Shown here piece after piece: positions 55,452-64,000 of a DNA stretch of 64,000 bases (positions are counted from its first letter, which is position 1; every line of letters begins with the position of its first letter). The notes below the pieces were generated by a model. The model searched no databases, was not told the DNA's origin, and saw only the letters and a program-made list of their open reading frames with translations. Made by a program: the position numbers and the translations under genes. This stretch comes from Microvirga terrae (lineage in GTDB: Bacteria > Pseudomonadota > Alphaproteobacteria > Rhizobiales > Beijerinckiaceae): assembly GCF_013307435.2 (NCBI RefSeq), contig NZ_CP102845.1:2850001-2914000 (forward strand), written 5' to 3'.

Positions 55452-56468
55452 ATGACAGACATCCGTTTCATCGAAATCGAGCGTATGAAGAGTACACCTG
55501 ATGACTGGGACGCCTTTGCTATCAGATGCAACGCTTCACACCGAGAATTAGATGGATGGATCTGGTATCGGCAGATCCGAAGCCACGTCCTCTTTCGCGT
55601 AGTCAGGTACAATATTTTACTTCGTGAAGCGGGGCGTTCGATCAAGATTGGTCAGTTCGCCATCGGACATGGCCCTCTCAAGAGAATATTTTCGGACGGT
55701 CTCCAGCTCCTTCCCGAGTATCGCGACACTTGGGCTGCATGCATGGAGGCGACCCTCCGGACACTGGGACGCGGGCGATATGTCTACGGCTCCGATTGGA
55801 GTTTCGAGCCACCGCGAGAAAGCATTTTTGCCTCCATGGCAGGCGTGACGATCACCAGCGTGGAAAAATATATGACGGAAGCGGTAGACTTCTCGCGCTG
55901 GACCTCATGGGAGGATTACCAGAAGGCGGTCAGCTCGAATATCCGACGCACTATTAAGAATGCAAAGACAGAATTAGATCCCTTTGAGATCGACATAAGA
56001 TATGGAGCAAGCTCAGTCGAGATCTTTCCTCGCTTTCATTATTCCAAATTCAGAATGCTGAAGCGCAAACTCCACAAACTGCGAAGACCAAGGCGCTTGA
56101 ATTTCCTGTTGCTGCTGAATCCTACGCACTATTTCCTTAGAATCCTGCTCTCGAAGCACAGATCCGTCTCAGCCATTCTTTCTCACAAGGGGCAAGTGAT
56201 CGCAAGCTTCAGCGGGGTTGAGATCGGTCAGACATGCTACTTCTTTGAGGGTGGGTCGGTCGAATCCAACGGTGCAGGTTGGCTCCTCAACATGTCGTTG
56301 ATGCACGATTTCTATCTGCGTCATCCGACGGGTCGGTTCGTGCTGGGCTGCCTGGACCGAAGCGACGACCAATCACCCGATGGATGGGAGAGCCCCGTGC
56401 GCTATCGGAGCCGTGCACGTGTCTCGGGCTTCCCAAGCAGCAGAGTGACGTTCACCTACTCCGCTTAG
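55452..56468 (+). CDS. GNAT-fold acyltransferase (CelD/BioF2-like)
   Basis: 338 residues from ATG 55452 (MTDIRFIEIERMKSTPDDWDAFA); the ribosome site is weak. The layout resembles the CelD-like/GNAT_6 acyltransferases of polysaccharide loci: N-terminal half with LQLLPEYRDTWAACMEATL, a middle KAVSSNIRRTIKNAK segment typical of the family, and a C-terminal acyl-CoA-binding half with SAILSHKGQVIASFSGVEIGQTCYFFEGG split over strands. It may acylate a sugar or precursor. Codon use is visibly more AT-rich than neighbouring genes, suggesting transfer. It is the only solid gene between the two inverted repeats and would flip with them. Confidence 0.7.
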   Translation: MTDIRFIEIERMKSTPDDWDAFAIRCNASHRELDGWIWYRQIRSHVLFRVVRYNILLREAGRSIKIGQFAIGHGPLKRIFSDGLQLLPEYRDTWAACMEATLRTLGRGRYVYGSDWSFEPPRESIFASMAGVTITSVEKYMTEAVDFSRWTSWEDYQKAVSSNIRRTIKNAKTELDPFEIDIRYGASSVEIFPRFHYSKFRMLKRKLHKLRRPRRLNFLLLLNPTHYFLRILLSKHRSVSAILSHKGQVIASFSGVEIGQTCYFFEGGSVESNGAGWLLNMSLMHDFYLRHPTGRFVLGCLDRSDDQSPDGWESPVRYRSRARVSGFPSSRVTFTYSA

Positions 56469-56802
56469 GTCCGCCCCAGTTGCTCCGCCTCTGAGCGACC
56501 GGGATAACTCCAGCGATCTCTGCTGATAATGAGCTCGTTCTCCGGATCAGGTCCAATGCTCCTTCCCATGCTCGGCACATCGTTCGGAACGGATCCGAAG
56601 CGCTGCATCGGCAGGAGAGCGGTCCTCCGGCGTCACCGGATGCAATAGGGCGATCTCAAGCGAACCAGTCGGGCTCGCCGAAACATCGCCGCGCAACAAG
56701 AAGTAATGTGTATCCACGTAAGTGGAAGCAGTTCTAGCCATTTTAGAATTTGCGATCCGAGCGCTGCAAACTCATACTCCCACGCGGCGAGGAGAGGCAT
56801 GA
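56469..56802. other. Upstream region of the truncated beta-helix copy
   Basis: About 330 bp, no gene. GAGGAGAGG lies 5 nt before ATG 56803 and is a better ribosome site than that of the full-length copy. The sequence is unrelated to the region upstream of 54020, so the two copies have different control regions. Confidence 0.5.
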
Positions 56803-57978
56803 ATGACGATTTATTACGTGTCGACGACTGGGTCGAACAGCGGGGCCGGCACGGCCGCGCAGCCGTTCGCCTCCCTGCAACACGCCCACAGCCTGGCCAA
56901 GCCGGGCGACACCATCTACCTGCGCGGCGGCGTCTACAAGCTCACCACCGGCATCCAGCTCTCCGCCGACGGCACCGCCGCCGCCCCGATCACCATCACC
57001 AGCGCACCCGGCGAGAAGGCCGTGCTCGACGGCGCGGCCATGACCAAGGGCGGCGCCGCCGGCTACGTGCTCAGCCTCGACAGCGTGTCCTTCAACCGCG
57101 TCACCAACCTGGAGATCCGCAACGGCGCCGAAGGCGGCCTGCTGATCAAGGGCGCGTCCAACAGCAACGTCTTCGACAACCTCGACGTGCACCACAACGG
57201 CCGCCTGTCGCAGTGGGAGGGCAAGGGCGTGTCCCTGTTCGGCTCCAGCGCCAACAACCTGCTGCGCAACATCGACTCCCATCACAACCAGGACCTGAAC
57301 CTCGACAACGCCGACGGCTTCCAGGTTGCCACCACGGGCAGCGGCAACGTGCTCGAGGGCACCCGCGCCTGGGCCAACTCGGATGACGGCTACGACTTCT
57401 ACAACATCCAGAACGGCACCAAGGCCGGCGCTCTCAAGGTGATCAACAACTGGGCCTGGGGCAATGGCTGGACCGTGGACGGCAAGCCCGGCGGCGACGG
57501 CAACGGCTTCAAGCTCGGCGGCGTGCGCGACGGCTCCGGCTCGACCGCCGGCGCCCACGTGGTCGAGGGCAACGTGGCCTTCGGCAACAAGATGAACGGC
57601 TTTGACGAGAACGGCAGCAACGGCGGCGTGTCCAAGCTGACGCTCTACAACAACACCGCCTACAACAACGGCATCTACAACTTCTACTTCGATGCCGCGG
57701 CCGGGCACGTGTTCCGCAACAACATCTCGTACGGGACCGGCAAGCTCAAGACCACCGGCACGGCCGACCACAACTCCTGGGACCTGGGCGTGTCACTCTC
57801 CAGCGCCGACTTCCAGTCGCTCGACAGCAGCTCCGCCGTGGCCGCCCGCGCCGCCGACGGCTCCCTGCCGCAAAGCGCCTTCCTGCACCTGGCCAGCTCC
57901 AGCGACCTCATCGACAAGGGCGTCGCCGTCAGCGGCCGCGCCTATCTCGGCGCAACCGCAGACCTCGGTGCATTCGAG
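56803..57978 (+). repeat. Inverted repeat, right arm (1,176 bp)
   Basis: Reverse complement of 52845-54020 from the start codon through codon 392. Divergence at both ends is abrupt: upstream the ribosome sites differ from the second base, and downstream the sequence switches from TATGGG to GCGAAC. Confidence 0.92.
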
Positions 57979-58089
57979 GCGAACGTCGCAAACCAATCCA
58001 ACGATCCACCGGCTCTGCCGCTGGCGGAGATGGTGATCCTGTTCGTTACGACCGCGCTGCAACGGATGAAGATTCTACAATGTCTCTGA
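56803..58089 (+). CDS. Parallel beta-helix protein, copy lacking PT linker and RTX tail
   Basis: 428 residues. The first 392 are identical to the full-length copy at 52272-54020; the last 36 (beginning ANVANQSNDPPALP) are unrelated and form a short hydrophobic, non-RTX end. The type I secretion signal is therefore missing and no N-terminal signal peptide is present, so the product is expected to stay in the cytoplasm or to be nonfunctional. The stop at 58089 overlaps by 15 bp the 3' end of the convergent polymerase gene, which suggests that the break joined foreign sequence to this gene. It is either a truncated duplicate or the silent partner of an inversion switch. Confidence 0.75.
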   Translation: MTIYYVSTTGSNSGAGTAAQPFASLQHAHSLAKPGDTIYLRGGVYKLTTGIQLSADGTAAAPITITSAPGEKAVLDGAAMTKGGAAGYVLSLDSVSFNRVTNLEIRNGAEGGLLIKGASNSNVFDNLDVHHNGRLSQWEGKGVSLFGSSANNLLRNIDSHHNQDLNLDNADGFQVATTGSGNVLEGTRAWANSDDGYDFYNIQNGTKAGALKVINNWAWGNGWTVDGKPGGDGNGFKLGGVRDGSGSTAGAHVVEGNVAFGNKMNGFDENGSNGGVSKLTLYNNTAYNNGIYNFYFDAAAGHVFRNNISYGTGKLKTTGTADHNSWDLGVSLSSADFQSLDSSSAVAARAADGSLPQSAFLHLASSSDLIDKGVAVSGRAYLGATADLGAFEANVANQSNDPPALPLAEMVILFVTTALQRMKILQCL

Positions 58090-59448
58090 CACACGCGTTC
58101 TGTATGAGAACTGGGCGGGAATGACGAGCAGAGCAAGCAGAAGAAAAAGCGTCGGTTGCGCCTCCAGCCCGCCCGACTTCATCGCCGCGATTAGAAACGC
58201 AAGCGCTACACCGAACATCACATGGAAGTACGGGAGAAGTGCCTTCTCGCGCGCACATGCACGTCGGCGGCTCCGGACGAACTGAATGACCGCACTTGCG
58301 TACAGGCAGAGATAAATCGACATTCCCGGAAGACCGGTGTCAGTGGAGGCTTCAAGGATCGGATTGTGACTCGGGTAAGTCGCACGCCCGAGCTTGTAGG
58401 GATCATTGCTGACCTCTTGGACATACTGTGGAAGCAGTGCCGCACCGTTGCCGATCCCCGCCCCGGTGAGCGGGTGGTCGTAGATGAGGAGCCGGCTGGC
58501 ATCCCAGAGTTCCGCGCGACCTCCTAAATTCCCTCCCTCACCTTCCATGAAACGCTTGCTCAAGCCCCCCTCCAGAAAAGGAGCGCCGAGCACAGCCCCG
58601 ATGACGATGAACACGCCGATCATACCCCACGGACGCGTCGGTCTCGAGAATGCAAAGGTTACCAGCACGATCACGACGGCGATCGTACTTCCTCTCGATC
58701 CACTCAGCGCCACCAGGACAACGGTGAACAGGACATAGGCGATGCTCACCGTCAGCATGAGCCGGCGCTTCACGCCCTCCGAACGGAAGACGGGCCAGAT
58801 CACCCCCGGAAGCATCAGAAGCAAAACCATTCCCAATGCATTTTCGTTCATGTTGAGCACCTTGAGCCGGTCCCCAAGGGTGAAGTTGCCCAAAAGTGCA
58901 GCATAAATTCCCCCGATCACTATGATCCACGCGTTCAGACGAAGAACACGCATGAGGCCATCCAGCGCTCGCAGAGATTTAATCTGATTTGTAATGAGGA
59001 AGATCAGCAAGAATCCAATCGCATAAGCAACCAGCTTCTTACGACCCTCCACGATATCCGGTGCCCAGAGGAGGCTTACGATACCCCAACTCATATAGAG
59101 CGCCGTAATGACGCATATCATGTTCCATGTGATGGGTCGGCGATGAGCGACGGTATTCGACAGCCACGAAGCTAGGGCCAGTGCAGTCGTCAGGTGCACG
59201 ATCGGGTCAAAGATCCTATCGTCGAAGCGGATCCCGGTCGGTGTCAGGTGGAGAAAGAGCGCGATGTAGAGGGTTGTCAGAGGGCGCTGGAACAGAAAAT
59301 ACCCGATCGCTATGCCGCAGAGCCCCGCGGAGAACAGCCAGGGAGCGCGTGGATCGTTCGAGACGAGGAGCGCGAGCACGCCGCCCGCAGACAGAACTAG
59401 GAACAGAAGAACGCTTTGAGATCGGAATGCATCGCGAAAGTGAGCCAT
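58075..59448 (-). CDS. O-antigen ligase/Wzy-like polysaccharide polymerase
   Basis: About 457 residues with 10-12 membrane helices. The family loop appears as LWDASRLLIYDHPLTGAGIGNG near residue 320 and the following SHNPILEASTDTGLPGM, where the His and surrounding residues are the conserved ligase/polymerase site. The start at 59448 (MAHFRDAF) lies 7 bp after the stop of the glycosyltransferase upstream, so both are co-transcribed. It should polymerise lipid-linked repeat units in the periplasm. Wzy is favoured over ligase because flippase and glycosyltransferases adjoin. Confidence 0.85.
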   Translation of the reverse strand: MAHFRDAFRSQSVLLFLVLSAGGVLALLVSNDPRAPWLFSAGLCGIAIGYFLFQRPLTTLYIALFLHLTPTGIRFDDRIFDPIVHLTTALALASWLSNTVAHRRPITWNMICVITALYMSWGIVSLLWAPDIVEGRKKLVAYAIGFLLIFLITNQIKSLRALDGLMRVLRLNAWIIVIGGIYAALLGNFTLGDRLKVLNMNENALGMVLLLMLPGVIWPVFRSEGVKRRLMLTVSIAYVLFTVVLVALSGSRGSTIAVVIVLVTFAFSRPTRPWGMIGVFIVIGAVLGAPFLEGGLSKRFMEGEGGNLGGRAELWDASRLLIYDHPLTGAGIGNGAALLPQYVQEVSNDPYKLGRATYPSHNPILEASTDTGLPGMSIYLCLYASAVIQFVRSRRRACAREKALLPYFHVMFGVALAFLIAAMKSGGLEAQPTLFLLLALLVIPAQFSYRTRVSETL

Positions 59449-59455
59449 CGGGCCC

Positions 59456-60664
59456 TCAAACCGGTCTGTTGGCAAGGAGAGCGACCGAAGGCGTCCTCAC
59501 CAGATCAGGCACCGCCTTCGTCAGAGCTTCACAGACTGCACCCAGACTGTGCCGTCGAGATACATAGCGCAGTCCGTTTCTCCCGTACTCTTCGTTCAAG
59601 GAATTCGTACGCGACAGCATGTGTACGTCCCTGACTAGGTTCTCCACATCTCCGCTACACCGTCCAAGGCCTTCACTCACGATGACACCGCCCGGGTCGA
59701 CCGTGAGTGATACGACCGGAATTCCAAGGCTCCAGGCCTCAAGCATGGTATTCGGGAATCCCTCCGCGCGCGACGTGTTCACAAGAACCCGGCTTTGGGC
59801 GAGGATCTCTCGGACTTTCTCAGAATGGAGAGGACCAAAATACTTGACGTTGCCGAGCCTTGCAATGCGATCCTCCAGCATGCCGAACTCGCCTTCACTC
59901 GTCGTGAGATCGCGCCCACCGACGACGGCGAATTCGAGTTCCGGCAATGCAGCTGCCATATCGAGGAAAACGCCAAGTTGTTTCACCGGTCGGATCTGAG
60001 CGATCCAGATCGCATCATAGAGGGCCGCGCCGAGCCGCCGTGGGCTGTCCTCGATGGACCGGACGAGATTTGGCACCTGAACGGCGCGATCGCGCAGAGA
60101 TGGTCCGAGCAACCGCTCCTGGCCTTCGTGCTGAATAGCCAGAGTGTCGGCGCCGATCAGCCCCAGTGCGAACAGAGGGCAATGAAACCATTTCTTGTAG
60201 CTATAAGACGACCATATCGAGCAATGCAGGTCGTTCGCCAATGCATAGATGAAGCGCACATTCCGGCGCTGTCGTGCGAACAGGCTCAAGACCCAAAGAA
60301 AATCGCTTGGCAGTCGAGCGTAGATGACATCCGGAGCCGCTGCATCCAATGCACGCCACATATGTCTGAGGCTCTGCGCATTTTTCCATGAGGGAGCCGC
60401 GTCAATGCAGGTCACTCCGGAGATCACCTCCACATGCCCACTGGCCCGGCCATCGCCGAAGATCAGGCTAACGTCATGCCCAAGACCTGCCAAAGCGGCC
60501 GCAAGATAGGCGAGCTGCGCCTCGGCTCCACCGGAGGTGCTTGTATCTCCTCCGAGGACTTTGACTGAGCGATACCCGGGGGAAAAGAAACACCACCGCA
60601 ATGATTGGCTCCCGATCAGGAGATCACTGCTAGCATCGACCTTAACGACCAGCAACGGATCCAA
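59456..60664 (-). CDS. Glycosyltransferase family 4-like
   Basis: 402 residues. N-terminal domain: FFSPGYRSVKVLGGD, GGAEAQLAYLAAALAGLGHDVSL. C-terminal domain: IWIAQIRPVKQLGVFLDMA, VKYFGPLHSEKVREILAQS, and the donor-site SRAEGFPNTMLEAWSLGIPVV with the EX7E glutamates. The start is TTG 60664 with GGGAG 7 nt upstream; a second TTG at 60601, also behind GGGAG, would begin just before the conserved FFSPGYR. An inverted repeat (CTCCCG-aatta-CGGGAG, 60672-60688) covers the first ribosome site. Confidence 0.86.
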   Translation of the reverse strand: MDPLLVVKVDASSDLLIGSQSLRWCFFSPGYRSVKVLGGDTSTSGGAEAQLAYLAAALAGLGHDVSLIFGDGRASGHVEVISGVTCIDAAPSWKNAQSLRHMWRALDAAAPDVIYARLPSDFLWVLSLFARQRRNVRFIYALANDLHCSIWSSYSYKKWFHCPLFALGLIGADTLAIQHEGQERLLGPSLRDRAVQVPNLVRSIEDSPRRLGAALYDAIWIAQIRPVKQLGVFLDMAAALPELEFAVVGGRDLTTSEGEFGMLEDRIARLGNVKYFGPLHSEKVREILAQSRVLVNTSRAEGFPNTMLEAWSLGIPVVSLTVDPGGVIVSEGLGRCSGDVENLVRDVHMLSRTNSLNEEYGRNGLRYVSRRHSLGAVCEALTKAVPDLVRTPSVALLANRPV

Positions 60665-61100
60665 ATAGGTACTCCCGAATTACGGGAGCTGCGATGTTAT
60701 TCATACCGATTTCACAATGGTTCGGTCGCACGGACTGGATAAACTCGTCGGGTACTCCGAAGCGGAGGGATTGCACGATCGCCCGGTGCGCTATGTTTGG
60801 CTGGAGCGCCTTGACGACGGACCCTGGCGTGGCTTGCGGAAGAAACTTGCGCAGCTCTCAACCAACAGTCCAGGCAAGATAAGCATCTGGTCAAGCTTCT
60901 TTAGCAGCAAACCTTTCCAGCTCTGCTCCGACAACACCAGATCGTGACGGGAACTGAAAATAGGACCGCTTATGCATGATCGACTTGGCTGATATGCTAC
61001 GACCGACTTCGCGGCTCGTCTGCTGGACTGACACACGGATCGCCATCGCCGTGTTCAAGGGGAGATCTTCTCATGATGGCGCTTCAACAGGGCGAGGCAG
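60665..61100. other. Divergent promoter region between glycosyltransferase and flippase
   Basis: About 435 bp, no supported gene; short frames lack ribosome sites and family features. It should hold promoters for the minus-strand glycosyltransferase-polymerase pair and the plus-strand flippase-CapK pair. Confidence 0.4.
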
Positions 61101-62690
61101 ATGAAGTCCGCAGATTCGCTCTCAGATCCGGCGGCCGCGCCGGCCGCCCCGGAGAGAATGCCGTCACAGGATGATGCAAAGAATCGCTTCGCCTTGAATG
61201 TAGGCACGAACATTGCCTACGTTGCGGCAAGCACGTTGCTCATGGTTTGGTATATCCCGTTCCTCGTCAAACATCTGGGCATGGCCGCCTATGGCATGAT
61301 CCCGCTTGCGAATTCGCTCGTGATGTATGCCTCAGTCCTGTCGTCGAGCCTCGAAGTCTCAACCAATCGGTTTCTGGCGATCGACCTGAACCAAGGAAAC
61401 AACGATAACGCAAATCGAACGTTCAACACCAGCCTGATGCTCTCACTCGTTGCATGCATCCTGCTGCTGGTTCCAGCGGGAGTCATCACCTACCTGTATC
61501 CCGTGCTTTTCAGCGTTCCTGCCGGCATGGAGAATGAGACCAGGCTTCTGTTCGCCGGAGCAGTCTTAACGATGCTCCTCTCGATCGTTGGAAGCAACTT
61601 CGGCGTCTCGAGTGTCATCAAGCACCGCTTTGACCTCTATAATATCGTGCGCACCCTCGTCATTCTACTCAGAATAGGCATTGTTGCAGTCGCGTTCGCT
61701 CTGTGGTCATCCAGCCTCTGGTGGGTCGCGATCGGGTTCATTGTTTCCGCGTGCCTGAACCTGGTTGGAAATGTTCTTCTCTGGAGACGCCTCACTCCCG
61801 AACTTCGCATCGATCCAAGAAGCATTGATCGAACGCGGTCCCGCGCACTGATCGATCTTGGTGGATGGGCATCGCTCAACCAGATCGGCGCTCTGTTATT
61901 GATGCAGATCGACCTGCTTGTGGTGAATGCATTCTACGGCGCCGATATGACAGGTCGATATGGATCAGTCCTGATCTTCACGACCCTGATACTGACGATG
62001 ACCACGACTGTCGTCGGCGTGCTGAGCCCAGCCATCATGGCGCGCTTTGCCGTCAATGATATCGATGGCCTCACCCGTATCGCAGTCCGGTCCGTCAAAC
62101 TGCTGGGCATCGGCCTCGCAATTCCCGTAGGCCTTCTCTGTGGCTTCGGCCGGCCCTTGTTGACCTTGTGGTTGGGCCCCGATTTCGCTGACCTCGATAT
62201 ACTGCTGGTGATCCTTGTCGGTCACCTCAATATAAACTTGGCAGTTCGCCCGCTGCTTTACGTTCTGACCGCGTTCAACCGGGTCAAAGTCCAGGCGCTG
62301 CTCACCGTCCTCATCGGCGTTGTAAATCTTGGACTCGCCATCGCACTCGCCCGCTGGGCCGGGTGGGGTGCCGCAGGGATTGCCGCGGCAGGTGCACTCG
62401 CGTGGACATTCAAGAACGTCTTCCTGTTGTCCACCTACAGTGCATCCGTGATGAACCTGAAGTGGTGGACGTTCTATGTCCCACTCATAGCCGGCGCGAT
62501 CGGCACACTGGGTCTGGCCCTGGCGGGGAGGCTTATCACGCAGCTCTGGTGGCCTGCGACATGGTTCGAACTCGGGCTGTATGCCTCCGCCCTCACCCTT
62601 GTCTATTGCGCCGTCTCGTACATCTTCAGCTTAGATCATTCCGACCGAGCTTTGATCTGGAGTTTGGCTCGTCGGAGGAACCATGGTTAA
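61101..62690 (+). CDS. Wzx-like polysaccharide flippase
   Basis: 529 residues with 12-14 membrane helices in the MOP/oligosaccharide-flippase pattern. A 30-residue Ala/Pro-rich cytoplasmic start is followed by NVGTNIAYVAASTLLMVWYIPFL, LEVSTNRFLAIDLNQG, and GGWASLNQIGALLLMQIDLLVVNAFYG at the middle. It should move lipid-linked repeat units across the inner membrane for the polymerase at 58075. GGCGAGG precedes the ATG. The stop overlaps the start of the next gene by 8 bp. Confidence 0.87.
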   Translation: MKSADSLSDPAAAPAAPERMPSQDDAKNRFALNVGTNIAYVAASTLLMVWYIPFLVKHLGMAAYGMIPLANSLVMYASVLSSSLEVSTNRFLAIDLNQGNNDNANRTFNTSLMLSLVACILLLVPAGVITYLYPVLFSVPAGMENETRLLFAGAVLTMLLSIVGSNFGVSSVIKHRFDLYNIVRTLVILLRIGIVAVAFALWSSSLWWVAIGFIVSACLNLVGNVLLWRRLTPELRIDPRSIDRTRSRALIDLGGWASLNQIGALLLMQIDLLVVNAFYGADMTGRYGSVLIFTTLILTMTTTVVGVLSPAIMARFAVNDIDGLTRIAVRSVKLLGIGLAIPVGLLCGFGRPLLTLWLGPDFADLDILLVILVGHLNINLAVRPLLYVLTAFNRVKVQALLTVLIGVVNLGLAIALARWAGWGAAGIAAAGALAWTFKNVFLLSTYSASVMNLKWWTFYVPLIAGAIGTLGLALAGRLITQLWWPATWFELGLYASALTLVYCAVSYIFSLDHSDRALIWSLARRRNHG

Positions 62691-64000
62691 CTGGCGTCGG
62701 CCGATCCTACATCTCTACGACACGTATGTCCGCCGCAATCCAGTTCCAGCCTATGCTTCGAGGTTGAACGAGTTCTATTCCCGGCCTGTGGAGCACCGCC
62801 GCGAGGTTCAGTCGAGACGACTCACCGACCTTCTGCTGCATGCCTCCCATAATGTACCGTATTACCGCAAGACCCTCGCACAACATGGGATCGTGCGGAA
62901 CGGAAGTGTCGATCTCGATCGCTTTCGCGATGTTCCTATACTCACTCGTGACATCCTTCAAACGGAGTTCAACAATCTCCGGAGCGACGACTTGGCGTCA
63001 CGAGACTGGTATGAGAACAAATCCGGGGGCAGCAGTGGGGAGCCGGTCAAGATCATCCAGGAGCGTCGCTACGAGCAATTAGGGCTCGCGACAGTTGCCA
63101 TGCACTACCAGTGGGCCGGCAGAAGCCCGGGTGAGCCACTCGTAAAGCTATGGGGATCCGATCGGGACGTCATGGATGGAACGTTGGGATGGCGCAACGA
63201 GCTTAGCAATTTCATCCGAAATCAGATCTTCCTGAATTCCTTCAAGATGAGCAGGGTCAACCTGGAGCGGTATGCAAACTCCATTCGGAAGGTCCGTCCA
63301 GTGGTGATCGAAGCGTATGCGGAAAGTATATACGAACTAGCCCTCCACATGAACGGCTCCGATATCGAGGATGTCGGCATCCGGTCCATCATTACAAGTG
63401 CCGGGACATTGTTTCCCTTCATCCGAGACGAAATCGAGCGAGCATTCGGCTGTCCTGCTCTGAACCGATACGGGTCACGGGAGGTCGGGAGCATCGCAGC
63501 GGAACGAACGGCAGGCGCGGGTCTGGAGGTCTTCTCATACACGCACCTCGTCGAAGTCGTCGATGATGACGGGAGGCCATGCGGCCCCGGCGAGGAAGGA
63601 AATGTGCTCGTCACCTGCCTGACGAACTTCGCAATGCCGATTATTCGCTATCGGATCGGCGACCGGGCACTCGTCGGCGACGTGGCTCCGACGCCGATCC
63701 AGTCCATCGAACGTCTCCTCAATGTCACGGGGCGGAGCTCAGATGCGTTCGTTCGCGACGACGGTTCGACTGTTCCTGGAATCTTCTTCATCCATTTCCT
63801 GGGTATCGTGCATCAGGCAGATTGGCTGAAGAAGGTCCAGATCATCCAGCAAGACTACAATAAGATCCTCGTCAGAATGGTTTTGGCGGCACCGCCTCCC
63901 CTGCCCTCGTTGGAAGAGATTCGTGCATCACTGCAGCAAATAATGGGCGGCGATTGTCAGGTCGAGTTCGAAACGGCTGACGATATTCCGCCTCTGGCAT
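62683..64000 (+). CDS. CapK/PaaK-like adenylate-forming enzyme, paralog 3 (cut by window end)
   Basis: The frame starts at ATG 62683 (MVNWRRPILHLYDTY) behind GGAGGAACC and stays open to the window end, giving 439 residues; about 25-30 more are expected. It aligns throughout with the two other copies: KSGGSSGEPVKI near residue 120, YGSREVG near 265, YRIGDRA near 325, and a final ADDIPPLA just before the expected SGKYRY. It overlaps the flippase stop, so its product is made with the flippase. This is the only paralog clearly inside an export operon. Confidence 0.88.
   Translation, partial: MVNWRRPILHLYDTYVRRNPVPAYASRLNEFYSRPVEHRREVQSRRLTDLLLHASHNVPYYRKTLAQHGIVRNGSVDLDRFRDVPILTRDILQTEFNNLRSDDLASRDWYENKSGGSSGEPVKIIQERRYEQLGLATVAMHYQWAGRSPGEPLVKLWGSDRDVMDGTLGWRNELSNFIRNQIFLNSFKMSRVNLERYANSIRKVRPVVIEAYAESIYELALHMNGSDIEDVGIRSIITSAGTLFPFIRDEIERAFGCPALNRYGSREVGSIAAERTAGAGLEVFSYTHLVEVVDDDGRPCGPGEEGNVLVTCLTNFAMPIIRYRIGDRALVGDVAPTPIQSIERLLNVTGRSSDAFVRDDGSTVPGIFFIHFLGIVHQADWLKKVQIIQQDYNKILVRMVLAAPPPLPSLEEIRASLQQIMGGDCQVEFETADDIPPLA

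Overview
The window is GC-rich bacterial chromosome, most likely from an alphaproteobacterium of the Hyphomicrobiales (a Methylobacteriaceae or Microvirga-like soil or plant-associated lineage). This rests on tightly overlapping operons, several solute-binding-protein transporters (ABC, TTT, TRAP) each with its own regulator, a soluble chemosensory system, and an ExoA-like exopolysaccharide locus. The taxon is inferred from gene style; no marker gene such as rRNA is present.

Layout. 0.25-1.8 kb: a stand-alone RTX calcium-binding protein and a Gly/Tyr-rich exported protein. 2.0-7.8 kb: a sugar catabolic module made of an ABC importer (binding protein and two permeases, no ATPase), transcribed divergently from a DapA-family aldolase, a GntR regulator and a PfkB kinase. 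7.8-19.1 kb: a C4 sugar-acid (tetronate) module. One arm (minus strand) holds PdxA2, a tripartite TctCBA transporter and an LtnD-like dehydrogenase. The other arm (plus strand) holds a GntR regulator, OtnC, OtnI, OtnK, a SAF-domain dehydrogenase and an SBF-type transporter. Together they could take threonate or erythronate to dihydroxyacetone phosphate. 19.1-27.5 kb: an IclR-controlled operon with a TRAP importer (DctP and a fused DctQM), an acyl-CoA synthetase, two SDR dehydrogenases and a two-domain PPC/DUF296 protein; its substrate is unknown. 27.6-28.8 kb: an IS110-family element whose long 5' non-coding end is a candidate bridge-RNA locus.

28.8-40.4 kb: a compact chemosensory operon reading mcp, a triple-domain cheW, cheB, cheR, cheA, STAS, then cheY, cheC and a LOV-domain hybrid histidine kinase. 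The receptor is soluble, lacks a sensory domain and carries two signalling tips.

40.8-64.0 kb: an exopolysaccharide locus with VanZ, three paralogous CapK/PaaK-like adenylate-forming enzymes, four glycosyltransferases, asparagine synthetase, a GNAT-type acyltransferase, a Wzy-like polymerase and a Wzx-like flippase. Inside it lie two copies of a parallel beta-helix protein in inverted orientation. They match over 1,176 bp from the start codon and flank 2.8 kb that holds both upstream regions. Only one copy has the PT-repeat linker and RTX tail. This invertible-looking promoter-swap architecture is the most striking structure in the window.
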